Source of the DNA: Theropithecus gelada
Lineage: Eukaryota; Chordata; Mammalia; Primates; Cercopithecidae
Assembly: GCF_003255815.1 (NCBI RefSeq)
Contig: NC_037671.1
Span: forward strand, 156,997,690 to 157,061,689
Direction: 5' to 3'
DNA: 64,000 nt
Shown: in pieces, positions 38,746-49,940 of the stretch
Layout: every line of letters starts with the position of its first letter
Position numbering within the stretch: position 1 is the first letter of the stretch
Position numbers and translations under genes: made by a program
Notes under the pieces: model-generated
The model's input: the letters and a program-made list of their open reading frames with translations, nothing else
The model's database searches: none
What the model was told of the DNA's origin: nothing

Positions 38746-40372
38746 CTGGGGATCAGACATGGGCATGGTTAGGTCTCATGAGAGCACTTTCTTTACCACT
38801 GAGTTGAGTTTAAAGAACTCTATTGTAAACAAGATATAGAAGTGAAGAAAAGACAACAATGACGTTTGGAGTTCTCAACATGGTCTCTAATATTAATTGC
38901 ACAAATTTGATTAATTCATTAAGGATCCAAATATATGAGTCACTTTTTGGAAGGAATCATCTCTCAGCATGCAAGATTATGTGTTCCAAAACATACTGAA
39001 GGACAATTGACTCAGTAATTACACTTTTAAGTATATGACAACAATAAATCATTGTCATGCCAAAACTTTAAACTTGCAACTGGTAGCTTCTAAACAAATA
39101 TTCTTGTTCAGCAGCAGAGACTTTGGAAAATTAAATGCCATGGAATATTTTAGGGAAAAATAAATTAATACAATAAAAATTAAAATTACCTAAAACTTTT
39201 CCTTTTACAGTAGATGTTTTCCTAAGCACTAGCCTAGTCATACATATAAATTTACAGAAAGTATAAATATAGAAGGATTTCTAATTCTGGATTTTTTAAT
39301 TACACTACCGTTAGTCTATAGTCATTTTATGAATCCGGGGAATTTCCTAGGGACTGGTTTACCGCAACTACGGAAAGTACTGTCAGATGAAATTGGTTTC
39401 CATTGAGCAACCAAGAGAGACTGCCCAAAGGGCTATGGGGTAGGGAGGGTTTGAGGGGTGTAAAGAAATTGTTCAATCTTCCCACAGATAAAGGTGTTTT
39501 TGCCAGATCTTTGTAATAAGAACTTTGAAAATAAATAATAAAGCAAAAGCTATTTATTTTAAACGTTCTCTTTGCTATATTCTTTCTTAATAAGTCAAAT
39601 GACTATAATTATTATTCCAATTAAAGTATAATTGCACTGTATATTGCATAAAAAGTAATCCCCCTCTTTGCATGCATTTTTTCTGCCTTGTTTACTCTTT
39701 ATGCTGAATGTTAATCAGAACTGCTTCATACTTTTTACATTCCCATTTTTGAAGCTTTAATCTACAAAAAAAGGTAATTGTATTGGTCTATACAAAATAA
39801 AATTAATCCAAGCAATTCATGGACATTTCTGAAGTATTACATATCTTCTAAATATTTAATTTGAATGCACATAAAGATATTAATTTTTGCATGAAGTCTG
39901 AAAATAAGAAATCTCATTTAATGTGCCAGTGGGCAATTATAATCAGCCACCTATTCATCTTGATTTTAGAAATTTACAAAGATGAGTCCATTACAAATCA
40001 GATGAATTATATCCTAATATTCAGATTCATAATTCTTTCTTGTGTAATGCGTTTCTTCAAACATTTATCTGTTGTGTATTTTCAAACTTTATGGAGAAGA
40101 AACCAAAATGTATTTATGGCTAAATCATACAAATTTTAAAGGGATCTTCAGAATGTTAAACTCACACAAAAAATGGATTTTATTGAAATTTATAGTCATA
40201 CATTTTTGGCTTCTAAAAAAAAGTAAAAAAGAAAAAACTAAAAAAAAACCAAACAAGATTTCAAAAATATTACAAAAAAGACTATATGACTTATTTCTCT
40301 TGTTCTTTAAAGTGCTTCACAAGTGTAAATATACAATTTTTTCATGCATGCATTCACTCATAGATGCCTTAC
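38746..40372 (-). other. MOXD1: MOXD1 intron 2
   Basis: A 1627-bp intron between exons 2 and 3. It holds no Alu. It is mostly AT-rich single-copy-looking DNA, with an A-rich patch at 40205-40260 and one of two related blocks carrying a kappaB-like palindrome (39310-39375). Confidence 0.9.
39310..39375. repeat. Block A of a direct-repeat pair flanking exon 2
   Basis: About 60 bases similar to 40603-40667, each with ttttat(g/a)aatcc, then gggaatttcc (39338-39347), then a(g)ggctgg-like text. Family unknown. Confidence 0.6.
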
Positions 40373-40519
40373 CGTTATACTCTTGTCATTTATGTCACAT
40401 GTATGCAGCTCTCTGGTAAATTCAATTATTGTGTGTGTGCTATTTTCCATGGCATATTCTAGACGGTAATCTTGCTGAGTATCTTTTTTCAACTCTCTAT
40501 TTGCATTTGTAAAATAATC
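40373..40519 (-). CDS. MOXD1: MOXD1 coding exon 2 (DOMON domain part)
   Basis: This 147-bp exon encodes 49 codons in phase 0, from Asp-Tyr-Phe-Thr-Asn to Asp-Lys-Ser-Ile-Thr. The translation matches my knowledge of MOXD1, an ER-resident relative of dopamine beta-hydroxylase whose substrate is unsettled. The acceptor is a strong pyrimidine tract ending in CAG at 40522-40520 and the donor GTAAGG starts at 40372. The exon covers the middle of the N-terminal DOMON domain and holds one N-glycosylation sequon (Asn-Ser-Thr). No stop or frameshift is seen. Its number assumes one coding exon upstream, beyond the right edge. Seen: open frame and splice sites. Known: family identity. Inferred: exon number. 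Confidence 0.95.
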
Positions 40520-40602
40520 CTGTGGAAAATATGGAAAAGAAAAATCAGGATACCTAAATACAGACAGAAAAGAATTTATAGGACCTTTATAAACAAAGTC
40601 TT

Positions 40603-40667
40603 GTTATCTAGAGTTATTTTATAAATCCCGGGAATTTCCAAGGGGCTGGAGTACTCCAATTGGGGAA
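40603..40667. repeat. Block B of a direct-repeat pair flanking exon 2
   Basis: Partner of 39310-39375 in the same orientation; gggaatttcc at 40630-40639. It lies about 90 bp upstream of exon 2 in intron 1. Confidence 0.6.
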
Positions 40668-41173
40668 TCAGGTCCCTGGGAAACTAGTCCATCTTTGAAC
40701 TTCTGACCTTTCAGGAAAGCATAGTGTAGATTGATAATATCATAGAGCATCAAGAGATGGAATGAATGAACATTTGATACTATCGTGTGCCTTTCCTTCC
40801 TTGTAAAAATTAAAAGAGGGACTATAGCACTATGAAATGTCTTACCGCAAAGTTAGCATGTATACAAAAGAAGTTTAACAGCTAGTTAGCAGCAAAGCCA
40901 GAATCGGCCCTAAGGTCATCACTCTTTCCATTACAACTCCTGGTGGAGCCCCACTTCACCGTTCACAAGAGCAAAGAGATGTGGGCAAGTGCAGATTATA
41001 GGTTGTTTCAATATGACTGTTAATGGCATATTCTTAATAAAATGCAATGGGAAATATGCAAAGAAACAAAACTAGTTGAATTACACGATATCGAAAAACT
41101 AGGGAAGCTTTGTTTTGGGGGAGTAGCCATAATTTGCGTACTAAACTTCTTCAACGGTGTACCTATCACTTCT

Positions 41174-41447
41174 TTTTGAGACGGAGTCTGGCTCTGTCAC
41201 CCAGGTTGGAGTGCAGTGGCGCGACCTCTGCTCACTACAACCTCCACCTCCCGGGTTCACGTCATTCTCCTGAGTAGCTGGGGCCACAGGCGCCCGCCAC
41301 CACGCCTGGCTAATTTTTAAATATTTTTAATAGAGACAGGGTTTCACCGTGTTAGCCAGAATGGTCTCAATCTCCTGACCTCGTGATCCACCCATCTCAG
41401 CCTCCCAAAGTGCTGGGATTACCGGTGTGAGCCACTGCGCCCGGCCA
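41174..41447 (-). mobile_element. AluY-like, short tail
   Basis: A low-divergence Alu lying 655 bp upstream of MOXD1 exon 2 in the gene's own orientation. A 17-bp perfect duplication, gtgtacctatcacttct, lies at 41157-41173 and 41448-41464. The tail is reduced to about five As (seen as T). Confidence 0.93.
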
Positions 41448-41464
41448 GTGTACCTATCACTTCT

Positions 41465-41700
41465 GGGAGGCAGACCAGTGCAGCGGAGAGAACATGGGAT
41501 TTGGAAGAAAATGACTAGGATGTGACTCCCAGCTGTACTCTTAAACAGCCTTGAAGAATTGTTGAAGTAAAACTCTGAAAGCTTTAGTTTTAACATTTCT
41601 AAAATGAGGATAATATATACCTATTTTATAGATTTTGAAAAATAAACAAATGAGATAGCATGGGCAGGGGCATAACTGCCTACATGGTTAGCGCCCATTC
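41465..41700 (+). mobile_element. MIR
   Basis: gagagaacatgggatttgga, gtgactcccagctgtactc and ttctaaaatgaggataata. The AluY next to it inserted at its edge. Confidence 0.75.
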
Positions 41701-42214
41701 GATACATATTTTCTCCTTTGCACCATAGTTTGGTTTTATCCCCAAAATATCTTCTTATGCCTTTTACCATTCGCCTACTCTGTTGAGTCATCAAAATCAC
41801 AGTATTAATTTTTGTCACTTATAAAAGACACAAAATTTGCCTTAATGACAGCCTTTCTGTTTTTCAGTACCTAATGATATTTTATTTTTGAGAAGTTGTG
41901 CAGTTGATTTAGAATATACATGCTGAAACATAATTATAATTACTTTTACTAACAGTAAAATTGTATTTGAAGAACTGATTGCTATGTTTGACTGAGAAAA
42001 TGCAATATACAAGACAAAACCTCACATTGTCTATAAAAGTCATACTCAAATAGATGGCATTTGGCATTTTTATTCCTAGCACCTTTGTACGGTAATTATC
42101 AAGTGTGCATGTATTTCCCATCCAGCCAGGGTACCACATCTAGATTTTCTTTAGTATCTTAAAATCCCAAATTATTGGCAATGCAGAGTCTAACTCACCT
42201 TTCTTCATAATGTT

Positions 42215-42445
42215 AACAATAACTACAGCTTCTTATATGCACCAGGGCCTGTTTACACCTGTTACATGTATTAACTAAACTAATCTTCAAATCAAATCTA
42301 TTAGATAAAACTATTTTTCTATTTTACAGATGAAGATATCAAAGAACAAAGAGGCTAAATGACTTGCCCAGGATTTACAGCTGGTAAATGGAAAGGCAGG
42401 ATTCAAACCCTGGCACTCTGGCCTCAGAGTCTGGATCCTTTTTCA
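42215..42445 (-). mobile_element. MIR
   Basis: ctattttacagatgaagata, gacttgcccaggatttacag and gattcaaaccctggcactct. Very clear. Confidence 0.88.
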
Positions 42446-43241
42446 CTCATCTACAGTCCTGGCATAGGATGGGTACATTTATTTTTGTTTATTTTTTCTG
42501 TCTCCAGAAATTAGCTATGTCAGATTTTCACATAAAATGTTACTTTTCTTCTGCCAAAGTTGAGGTTTGTCAAAATTCTTATTTTGAGAACTGGGTTGCA
42601 ATTGTGAAAGCAATTTAAATGAAATACTCCTGTGAATCTGTGATTTTCCCATTTTTCATCACATAGATTTTCAATATGTAAATGAAATAACAATGTCTGT
42701 AGACAACGAGAAATTTCGATTAGTTAACTGTGCCTTTTCACTGAACTCATACTTCATTACATGATCCAAGCCATCAGTTTTTGCAATACAATACAAACTG
42801 TAATCAGTTCAAAGAGTAGAATAATTATCCGACTCTTGCAAATATGTTTCCAAAACTATTATTTCCACAAAATATCCAGTTGGTTTGCCAATTTTCCACT
42901 CATTCTATTTCCACTCAACAATAGCAACTCCTTCCAGCTATTCCACCTTTTTCTGGCTTTTCAGATAACTCAGTTATTAAAAAATGAGAGAAACTTTGCT
43001 CAACTTATATTGATGACCCCTTGCGCCATCTGCCCTGTGTAATCAAATGAGTGCTTAATATTTAGAAAAGACAGCTGTCAATTATTTCAAAGTTCTGAAC
43101 TCCTGGAAAAATGCAGTTGTCTGAAAGAAGCTCATATCTTCAACATTCCTGAAGGAAAATATGGTTGGATCTTATTTTAAATAAAATTTAAATATGAACT
43201 AACCTAACCACCATGGTAATTCCACTATAATTTTTCTCACA
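42446..43241. other. No recognised feature
   Basis: AT-rich intron DNA between a MIR and an Alu. Confidence 0.45.
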
Positions 43242-43541
43242 GGCTGGACGCAGTGGCTCATGCCTGTAATCCCAGCAATTTGAGAGGCCGAGGGGGTTGG
43301 ATCACCTGAGGTTAGGAGTTTGAGACCAGCCTGGCCAACATGGTGAAACCCTGTCTCTGCTAAAAATACAAAAACTAGCTGGATGTGGTGGCAGGTGCCT
43401 GTAATCACAACTACACAGGAGACTGAGCTGAGGCAGGAGAATTGCTTGAATGTGGGAGGCAGAGGTTGCAGTGAGCCAAGTCTGCGTCATTGCACTCCAG
43501 CCTGGGTGACAATAGCAAAACTTCATCTCAAAAAAAAAAAA
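43242..43541 (+). mobile_element. AluS-like, full length
   Basis: A complete Alu with poly(A) 43530-43541. An imperfect duplication is likely: aatttttctcaca before, aattttttttcaca after. Confidence 0.92.
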
Positions 43542-43894
43542 TTTTTTTTCACATTTTTCTAACTTTGAGGTCCTATTTTGGAGGCAGATCTTCAGATTTG
43601 ATTACAATACACCTTAGTTATCCAAATAATATTATTATTTAACATGTTTACTTCAGCTGGGCCCTTCTAATGGCTGGCAATCCATGTTAATCTCTTGCTA
43701 TTTTCTGAAGACACCTCCCAAAACAAATATTCTAAACCTTCTCTATGCAAGATTCTGACATTTCCCCACCCTCAGCTTGTGATTACACATCTCAGTTTAT
43801 TGAGAGAATTTCAGTTATGAGATATGAGAGCTCCCATTTTCATTCTTTTTATCCTAAAAAATATCTACTTCATGGAATAAAAATAACAATAATG

Positions 43895-44193
43895 GGCCGG
43901 GCGCGGTGGCTCAAGCCTGTAATCCCAGCACTTTGGGAGGCCGAGACGGGCGGATCACGAGGTCAGGAGATCGAGACCATCCTGGCTAACACGGTGAAAC
44001 CCCGTCTCTACTAAAAAATACAAAAAACTAGCCGGGCGAAGTGGCGGGCGCCTGTGGTCCCAGCTACTCGGGAGGCTGAGGCAGGAGAATGGCGTGAACC
44101 CGGGAGGCGGAGCTTGCAGTGAGCTGAGATCTGGCCACCGCACTCCAGCCTGGGCAACAGAGCCAGACTCAGTCTCAAAAAAAAAAAAAATAA
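43895..44193 (+). mobile_element. Young AluY, Old World monkey type
   Basis: Nearly consensus Alu starting ggccgggcgcggtggctca. The second half reads gagctgagatctggccac, close to the form used by cercopithecoid AluYR lineages and unlike human AluY. A perfect 16-bp duplication, aaaaataacaataatg, lies at 43879-43894 and 44194-44209. Lineage assignment is from memory of the family. Confidence 0.93.
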
Positions 44194-44329
44194 AAAAATA
44201 ACAATAATGATTTTAAAAGAAAGCAGAAAAAGAGAAAAAAAATATAGAGAAGATGGAATAAATAGAAAATAGATGTCAATGAAACATCACAATAGATTCT
44301 ACAGACACTAAAAGGTTAATAATATTATG

Positions 44330-45190
44330 CTTATCTTGAAGCCAAATAATTGGATACTTTAGATGAGAAACAAAGTCCTGACAAGACAAAAACCAGCCAA
44401 ACTCATTCAGAATAACAGAGGTACTCTGAATAGCCCTATAATCTACTCATGGGTAAAGACCTTCCTAAGAAAATTCTAGGCCAAGATGCTTTCACTGGGA
44501 ATTTTACCAAATATTTAAGGAAGAGGTAATACCAACTGTTCACAAATTCTTCTAGAAAATGAAAGAGGACAGAACACTTCCTAACTTTCTTTCTTTTTCT
44601 TTTTTTTTTTTTTTTTTTTTTTTGAGACAGAGTTTCACTCTTGTTGCCCAGTCTGGAGTGCTGGAGTGCAATGGCATGATCTCAGCTTGGCACGATCTCA
44701 GTTTACCGCAACCTCCACCTGCCGGGTTCCTAATGCTTTTTTTTATACCAGCATTATTTTGTCACCAAAATTAAAGACACTACCAAAAAAATTACACACC
44801 ATATTACTCATGGACCTAGCTGTGTATTTCCTTAAATATAGAAATAAAAATACTTCTTAGCAAATAGAAGCCAGCAACATAAAAAAGGAATAATACAGCA
44901 TGATTGTGCAGAATTGTCTTAACATTAGAAAATCAATCAATACGACTTAGCACATCAAAAGTCTAAAAAAGAAAAACCATATGATGAACCCAATAAATGC
45001 AGAAAAAAACCAGTTGATAACATTCATTCACTGCAGAATGTCTCAGTAAACTAGCAATAGAAGGGCACTTCTTCAGCCCTTTAAAGGGCACCTATAAAAA
45101 ACCTACAGCTAACATACTTGATGATAAAAGACTGAATTCTTCCCCGTAAGTTTAGGAACAAGTCCGAGAAACAAAGCAAGGCACATTCTC
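44330..45190 (+). mobile_element. L1M ORF2 fragment, split by a truncated Alu
   Basis: Motifs such as caggatgctttcactggg-like text at 44490, gacagaacacttcctaac, and gttgataacattcattcac belong to the RT region of old L1. The truncated Alu lies at 44586-44726. Confidence 0.75.
44586..44726 (-). mobile_element. 5'-truncated Alu
   Basis: A long T-run then about 100 bases of the Alu 3' half with a small internal duplication (the 'ctggagtg' and 'gatctcag' repeats). ttcctaa occurs on both sides (44579-44585, 44727-44733), suggesting a truncated insertion into the surrounding L1M. Confidence 0.85.
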
Positions 45191-45540
45191 CACATGGAAA
45201 GCCCTACAGTGATTGTCCACCTTGAACAGTTTATTTCTGTTATTCCCTGGCTCTATTTTCACCTCCCATCCCCTAACTAAGGACCTCAAAGTTCTGTCCT
45301 TAAAATTATATTTCTGTCTTCATATTTCACCATTTGGGAATCTCATCTGCTCCAACAGTTACAAATCATTACCTTTATTCAGTATCACATATTCAAAAGT
45401 CTTTTTCACTTGGAAGTCTTATTGTCATTTCAAATGCAATAGATCCAAAATTGTATTCATATTTTACTTGTGTTCCTAAATTTCTTTAATTATACTGCCA
45501 TTCTCCTAGCTATCTAAATTCAAAACTGTAGTCTTTATTT

Positions 45541-45767
45541 ATTTTTTCTTTTTGGAGACAGGGTCTCACTCTGTCATCCAGGCTGGAGTACAGTGGTGGA
45601 AACACAGCTCACTGCAGCCTCATCCTCCTGGTTTCAATTTTATTTCTTGTAGAGACGAGTTTTCACCATGTTGCCGAGGCTGGTCTCAAACTCTTGAGCT
45701 CAAGTGATCTGCCTGCCTCAGCTTCCCAAAATTCTGGGATCACAGGTGTAAGCCACCGTGCCCAACC
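45541..45767 (-). mobile_element. AluJ-like with internal deletion
   Basis: An old Alu on the minus strand missing part of the right monomer; ends at cccaacc (45767). Confidence 0.88.
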
Positions 45768-45949
45768 TGTAGTTTTCTATCACTTCTTTCCTGTGACTCA
45801 CATCTCCACACATAGCCCCTGCTTCTATCAAGTCTTCCTTTGAAAATGAACCTACCTTTTATTTCTATTTCATTTTGACTTCTCCTATCTCCCACAGTCT
45901 ACATTTACATACTCTGTCATAGTCTTCCTTGAAAAATCACTCTCAGCAT

Positions 45950-46400
45950 GTCACTGCATTGTATTCAACTGTATACAGTACAAAGTCTGTAATTTAGAGT
46001 CCAGGTTTCCTCACACTGAGCCTAACCTGGCTTTCCAGGTTACCTATTATCAATCTCACCACAGCACCTGTACTAATTGCTCCCTTCAATTACTCTGCTT
46101 TTTCCCAGCTCTTTGCTTTTGTTCACATTCTTCTTCCCTTTCCCCCCAACCCCACTCTCTTCATTCAACTAAGATATACTCTTCACTAACTCCACCTACT
46201 GAATCTCTTTTTTCTGCTGAGGCTCATGCTTCTATTTCCCCTATGAAGTTTTCCTTGATCATTCCAACCAGAAGTGATGATTCCCTCTCTGAATCCCTAT
46301 TCCTCTATTTACATTCCCATGTAGCATGCAATCTATTCTAGGCATTGCCTTATCTTCTCAACCATGTGATAATTGCCTAGAATTAAAAAGTTAATCTGAG
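45950..46400 (+). mobile_element. L2 3' relic
   Basis: Contains tgaagttttccttgatcatt and a following cctctatttacattcc, as in L2 3' UTRs. Similar C/T-rich text extends left to the AluJ. Confidence 0.6.
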
Positions 46401-47180
46401 TATTTCAGTTATAAAGTTGTGCCTTTAGAATACTTATTTACACTGTCAATGGAACAAAAAAAAGTGGGGGAAGAAAATTATTTTCCCATTTGCTCTTAAT
46501 TATATTTACACATGGTTAAGACCGGATATGGAATGTGTTTAACCAGATGCTAGAATGAGTTTAGGTCTGTATGATCTGCCATACAGGCACATCTGGCACT
46601 GAAATCTGGGAATGTTATTGTGACCTTTTAGCTGCTTCATGCACATGAATCTTAGGAGGCTGACATTAGTATTCAGAAAAAAGAGTTTATACATGCAACA
46701 ACTATTTTAAATCCTTTTACACAAGGAGATAATACCCTACCTATTTTAAGTAAATAAGAAAAAAGAACAGATCTAAGAGGGAGAAGTCATGTTTCAGAAG
46801 GAATTCTGATGTTAATTTACATCCTCAATACCCAACGCAGTGACTGGCATGTTGAAGATGCTCAAGAAATACATGCACATACTTTGAAAAGGAGCGTCCT
46901 GCTTTTCTTTCTGTTAAATCTAAATAAGGAGATAATTTTGAAAGTAAAAGATAAAACACAAGAACCTATCATCTGATATTCACGGCTTTGTGGTACAGAA
47001 ATAGTTTAACTTAATGGGACCAAAGTATTCCCCAGTAGTACCTTATTTCTTCTGTCCGTATTAAGAAAATACATGGACTGTAATCAAACACAGCTTTAAT
47101 GCTGTCAATATTATACAAAAGAAGTGGTATATTGGCCAAACTTAAAAGCACAATTAAATGAAGTAAAAGAAGAGAAAAAG

Positions 47181-47215
<35 letters not shown>

Positions 47216-49573
47216 ACCAAAAAACAACAACAAAAAAACCAAAACTGGAATCCTAAACTTCATAGCATTCAACTATTCTTGCCTGGAGGGTAAAAAGCAG
47301 AAAAGAAAACAGGGAAATAGAAGGAGAAAAAGAAAGCAAGCCACTGAAAGAATAGTCAGCAATAAAACCATCAGTCTTGAACCAGATTTAGATTGGTTAA
47401 AGCTGACAACAAGTGTTAAATGAGTTTAAGTTTCCTGACAGTCTGACAAAAGGATAAATGTTATTCAAGTGGATAATCAGTGGATATGTTATTGTGTTAC
47501 TATCATCCTCTACGAAAAATACTAGAGAAACAGACACAGTAAAACACTGACCAATTAAGAGTTCGAACACGGGTAAAGTCACTTAAAAGTTGATATTCAC
47601 AAAACCATACTGGATAGTACTTAGGAGATATTTAAGAAAACTTCCTAGATCATTTTGACTACATCTGATTTCATCTTTAGAATTAGAACTAAATGACATT
47701 CTCACCCACTCCTCATTTTATTTAGCGAATAGAATCAAATGCAACCCTTATATGCACTCATGGTAAAGGCCATTCCTCAGCTATCTTCCTACGGTGCTTT
47801 ATAGTCCAGGATTTTAGAAATAAAAATAGAAATGTGGATCACTGTGCACTCCTATTATTGTGGCCTGATATCACAGTCATTATAAAAATGTAATTGTATA
47901 ATATATGTATTTAACATATCATATATGTATCATAAATATACAATATTGACAAAAGTCACTCCAATTAAGAATCATTAAAATTAGGCTTTATGTGGGTAAG
48001 AAGGATGGAGAGGATTCAGAGAATCATGATTCTGCATAAATTTTGTAAGAATTTAAGAAAAAAACATGTAGATTTTTAAAAAATGTAAATATAAAAGCTG
48101 ATACACACAAGTCATTCTCACATTTATACAGTATTAATTATCTGCAAAGTGAAATATACTTGAGGTAATGTTATTCTATACAAATGGCTTTATGTGGCTC
48201 TCAATCATATTCTAATTCAAATACTTTGATTTAGATCAGTTTCAATATGAATCATCACTGAGGTATGATTTTTGGTTTTGTGATTATGTTGATTATGTAT
48301 TTAGCTTGTTTATACATTTTTAGATAAAAATTACTTGTTACACCTGAAAATATGAGTCAATAATTAAATTCCAATAATAAAGCTAATTTTCAGTTGTTCC
48401 ATAGACTATTACTCCTGAAACACGTTGTCACAAGATATTTTTTCTTTTGAACACTTCGTGCTTTGAAAAACGTATGAAATATATACTTGAGGTTTTGAAA
48501 TGCTGTGTAGCAACAGTAACATAAATTGCCATCAGAAGCTGGTGGTAAGTTGACATCTATTATTTAGCATGATAGCATGAGTACTTGCTGTCACTTTCAA
48601 ACTGAGATAACATATACCAAAAAACCTTGCTATGACCTCTTGTTTAAAAGTATGATGACACAGATGTTCAATTGATTCTCACTCATTGTTAGTCTATTTT
48701 TCTCTCAAATAAAATCTGTGACTGGTGCTGTGTTACACAGGAGGAAGTAAAAACTCTTACGGGTGTAATGAAAGATATGAGTAGACCTTGGCTGAGCTTG
48801 GAAAACTGAATGTAAGCATAGCTGCAGGGAGATTCTTGAGAAAAATGTTACCATCTATCATCATTTTCTTCAACAGGTGCTTGTAGTTTTTCTTTTTCTA
48901 AATCTCAAAAGCCTCGTTACTTCAAACATTTGTTTATAATATTAATTTCTATAATAAGTATTATGGTGGTTTAATAATATTGATAGTATAATAATAAATA
49001 TTTTGTATTAAAGGGAATCTTTGATCCTAAAATATCATTGAGCTGTATAAACAAATTATATAAACACAATCTTCAGAGTTCAATATAAGCTGATCTTAAT
49101 AAGTTATTTCTTCACTAATCTTAGAAATTTAAGTGGAATGTCAAAATAGAAGGTGCTTACCTTTTAGAAACCACTTCAGATAAAGCTGAAACTGTCTGTG
49201 TCTAATAAGGGATCTGTTAAATACCTACCAAAATGCCAAAATATGAACGCTGTAGCTAGTGTTCCAATGAGAAAGAGGCCCACCTGAGCAACCTGTTTGT
49301 TCTTTAAGTTGTTGTTCACCTAACAACAAACATTCTGAATTTTCTCCCATGCCAACTGTCTCATTTCAGTTGTCACGTAGGATAATGTAATACCTTGCTA
49401 TAAATATAGAATCATGAAAGATACAGAATAAAATCAAATTTTTGACTCTTCATTTGGAATAATATATTTCAGCAGAAAAAACAATTTCAGACTACACCAT
49501 GCGAGTAAGATGCTATTTTGCCTTCATCCTATCCTTCATCCTATCACCTTAATTTTCAAAACATTTGGATGAT
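46401..49573. other. No recognised element, A-rich tract only
   Basis: About 3.2 kb of AT-rich intron DNA with one poly(A) tract (47183-47245). Confidence 0.5.
47183..47245 (+). repeat. Poly(A) and A-rich tract
   Basis: 32 As at 47183-47214, then caccaaaaaacaacaac. No element body is recognised upstream. Confidence 0.9.
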
Positions 49574-49875
49574 GGCCGGGCACAGTGGCTCACGCTTGTA
49601 ATCCCAGCACTTTGGGAGGCCAAGGCCGGCGGATCACCTGAGGTCAGGAGTTTGAGGCCAGCCTGGCCAACATAGTGAAACCACATCTCTACTAAAAATG
49701 CAAAAATTAGCTGGTCGTGGTGGTGTGCGCCTGTAATCCCAGCTCCTCAGTGGGGTGAGGCAGGAGAATCACTTGAACCCAGGAGGTGGAGGTTGCAGTA
49801 AGCTGAGATCATGCCACTGCAGTCCAACCTAGGCGACAGAGCGAGATACTATTTCAAAAAAAAAAAAAAAAAAAA
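49574..49875 (+). mobile_element. AluS-like, full length
   Basis: Starts ggccgggcacagtggctca, with poly(A) to 49875. It lies 65 bp upstream of the intact L1 in the same orientation. Confidence 0.94.
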
Positions 49876-49928
49876 GAATTATCTTAACTGGTTATGTCTA
49901 TTTTTTGCAAGGAACAAATTTTTAAGTT

Positions 49929-49940
49929 AAAACTAGTTCT
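49929..49940. repeat. L1 target-site duplication, left copy
   Basis: aaaactagttct directly before the first base of the L1; identical to 56120-56131. Confidence 0.95.

Noticed and set aside
38746..38766. ATG upstream of MOXD1 exon 3 as a start codon
   Set aside because: It lies before a CAG acceptor, and the preceding exon ends in matching phase; the open frame is intron read-through.
47124..47423. Lys-rich frame of 99 codons and its Phe-rich antisense
   Set aside because: Produced by a poly(A) tract; low complexity.
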